Of a stretch of 6,940 nucleotides of DNA, positions 6,675-6,940 are shown piece by piece. The stretch spans positions 1 through 6,940 of the forward strand of contig NZ_JAKEDR010000179.1 in NCBI RefSeq assembly GCF_023653455.1, given 5' to 3'. Below the pieces are notes generated by a model, which ran no database searches, was not told the origin of the DNA, and saw nothing but the letters and a program-made list of their open reading frames with translations. The stretch comes from Paraclostridium ghonii. Lineage in GTDB: Bacteria; Bacillota; Clostridia; Peptostreptococcales; Peptostreptococcaceae. Positions within the stretch are counted from its first letter, which is position 1. Each line of letters starts with the position of its first letter. A program made the translations under genes and the position numbers.

Positions 6675-6940
6675 ACCCTTGTTCTCCCCTTATAGATACT
6701 TCTCCCGAAATAATTTCTTTTATATTCCCATCTTTATCCTCCACCACTAAATTTCCATTTTCATTTATATCTATACATTTGACTTTTTCTTTTATAGTAT
6801 TTTTTATAGTATATATTTCTTTTCCTATAATTGCAGAATTTTTTTTACATACATCTAATGTAGATTTTTTATTATTGTCATTTATAGACACCAGGCTATA
6901 ATACACATAGGACGCGGCAGACGAAGAGAGAGGAGGAGAA
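6667..6940 (-). CDS. birA: Biotin-protein ligase, C-terminal part (partial)
   Basis: This is the end of BirA, which attaches biotin to carboxylase carrier proteins and, in bifunctional forms, represses biotin genes. Only about 80 reliable residues are present. CKKNSAIIGKEI, then DINENGNLVVEDKDGNIKEI, then ISGEVSIRG and a terminal GYV match the SH3-like C-terminal domain. The biotin- and ATP-binding domain and any N-terminal helix-turn-helix lie beyond the window. The frame stays open to the edge, so an internal GTG at 6904-6906 is not a real start. The stop overlaps the start of the peptidase gene by 8 bp, so the two are probably co-transcribed. Residues encoded beyond about 6909 are Ser/Ala/Pro-rich and unlike BirA. 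Confidence 0.85.
   Translation of the reverse strand, partial: SPPLSSSAASYVYYSLVSINDNNKKSTLDVCKKNSAIIGKEIYTIKNTIKEKVKCIDINENGNLVVEDKDGNIKEIISGEVSIRGEQGYV
6910..6940. other. Anomalous window end, possibly not native sequence
   Basis: The final 31 bases contain no T on the plus strand, are about 61% G+C and are almost entirely purine in their second half. The adjoining sequence is strongly A/T-rich and T-containing. Translated in the birA frame they give a Ser/Ala/Pro-rich string where a conserved helix of BirA is expected. Low-quality contig end, adaptor remnant or misassembly is the simplest reading. Confidence 0.55.

Noticed and set aside
6277..6750. Plus-strand open frame of 157 codons over the peptidase and birA genes
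   Set aside because: It is a mirror of two well-supported minus-strand genes, with low-complexity Pro/Ser/Thr composition and no recognisable motif.

Overview
The window reads as chromosomal DNA of an AT-rich, low-GC Firmicute, most likely in the Peptostreptococcaceae (the Clostridioides / Paeniclostridium / Romboutsia group). This rests on the 16S rRNA segment at the left edge, whose variable regions resemble what I remember of that family, and on codon choice, strong AGGAGG-type ribosome binding sites and consensus sigma-A promoters. Genus is not settled. Everything supportable lies on the minus strand, so it is described from high to low coordinates.

Right edge (6667-6940): the C-terminal end of a biotin-protein ligase (birA), cut by the window edge. 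The last 31 bases look foreign to the rest. The birA stop overlaps by 8 bp the start of a P1/S58-family self-cleaving aminopeptidase (5715-6674).

Coenzyme A block (4141-5708): an extended -10 sigma-A promoter starts a roughly 110-nt leader holding two similar hairpins. Each has two bulged adenosines in matching places, and the second abuts the Shine-Dalgarno sequence. The leader precedes an ECF-transporter substrate-binding membrane protein (probably PanT, pantothenate uptake) and then coaX, type III pantothenate kinase. A rho-independent terminator ends the unit. Uptake plus first phosphorylation of vitamin B5, under a leader that resembles the 'pan' RNA motif, makes a coherent vitamin-salvage operon. 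This is the most interesting part of the window.

Translation and transcription block (942-4075): dusB (tRNA dihydrouridine synthase), then greA and lysS. A perfect-consensus promoter whose -35 box is formed by the last codons of dusB drives greA-lysS. A strong, probably bidirectional terminator sits 6 bp past the lysS stop.

Left part (1-940): a 67-codon gene of unknown function with a perfect Shine-Dalgarno sequence, then a strong rRNA promoter with an A-tract upstream element, a leader of about 150 nt with a boxA-like sequence, and the first 348 nt of 16S rRNA. The window starts inside 16S, where assemblies of repeated rrn operons often break. I saw no mobile element, CRISPR array, tRNA gene or clear sign of horizontal transfer.
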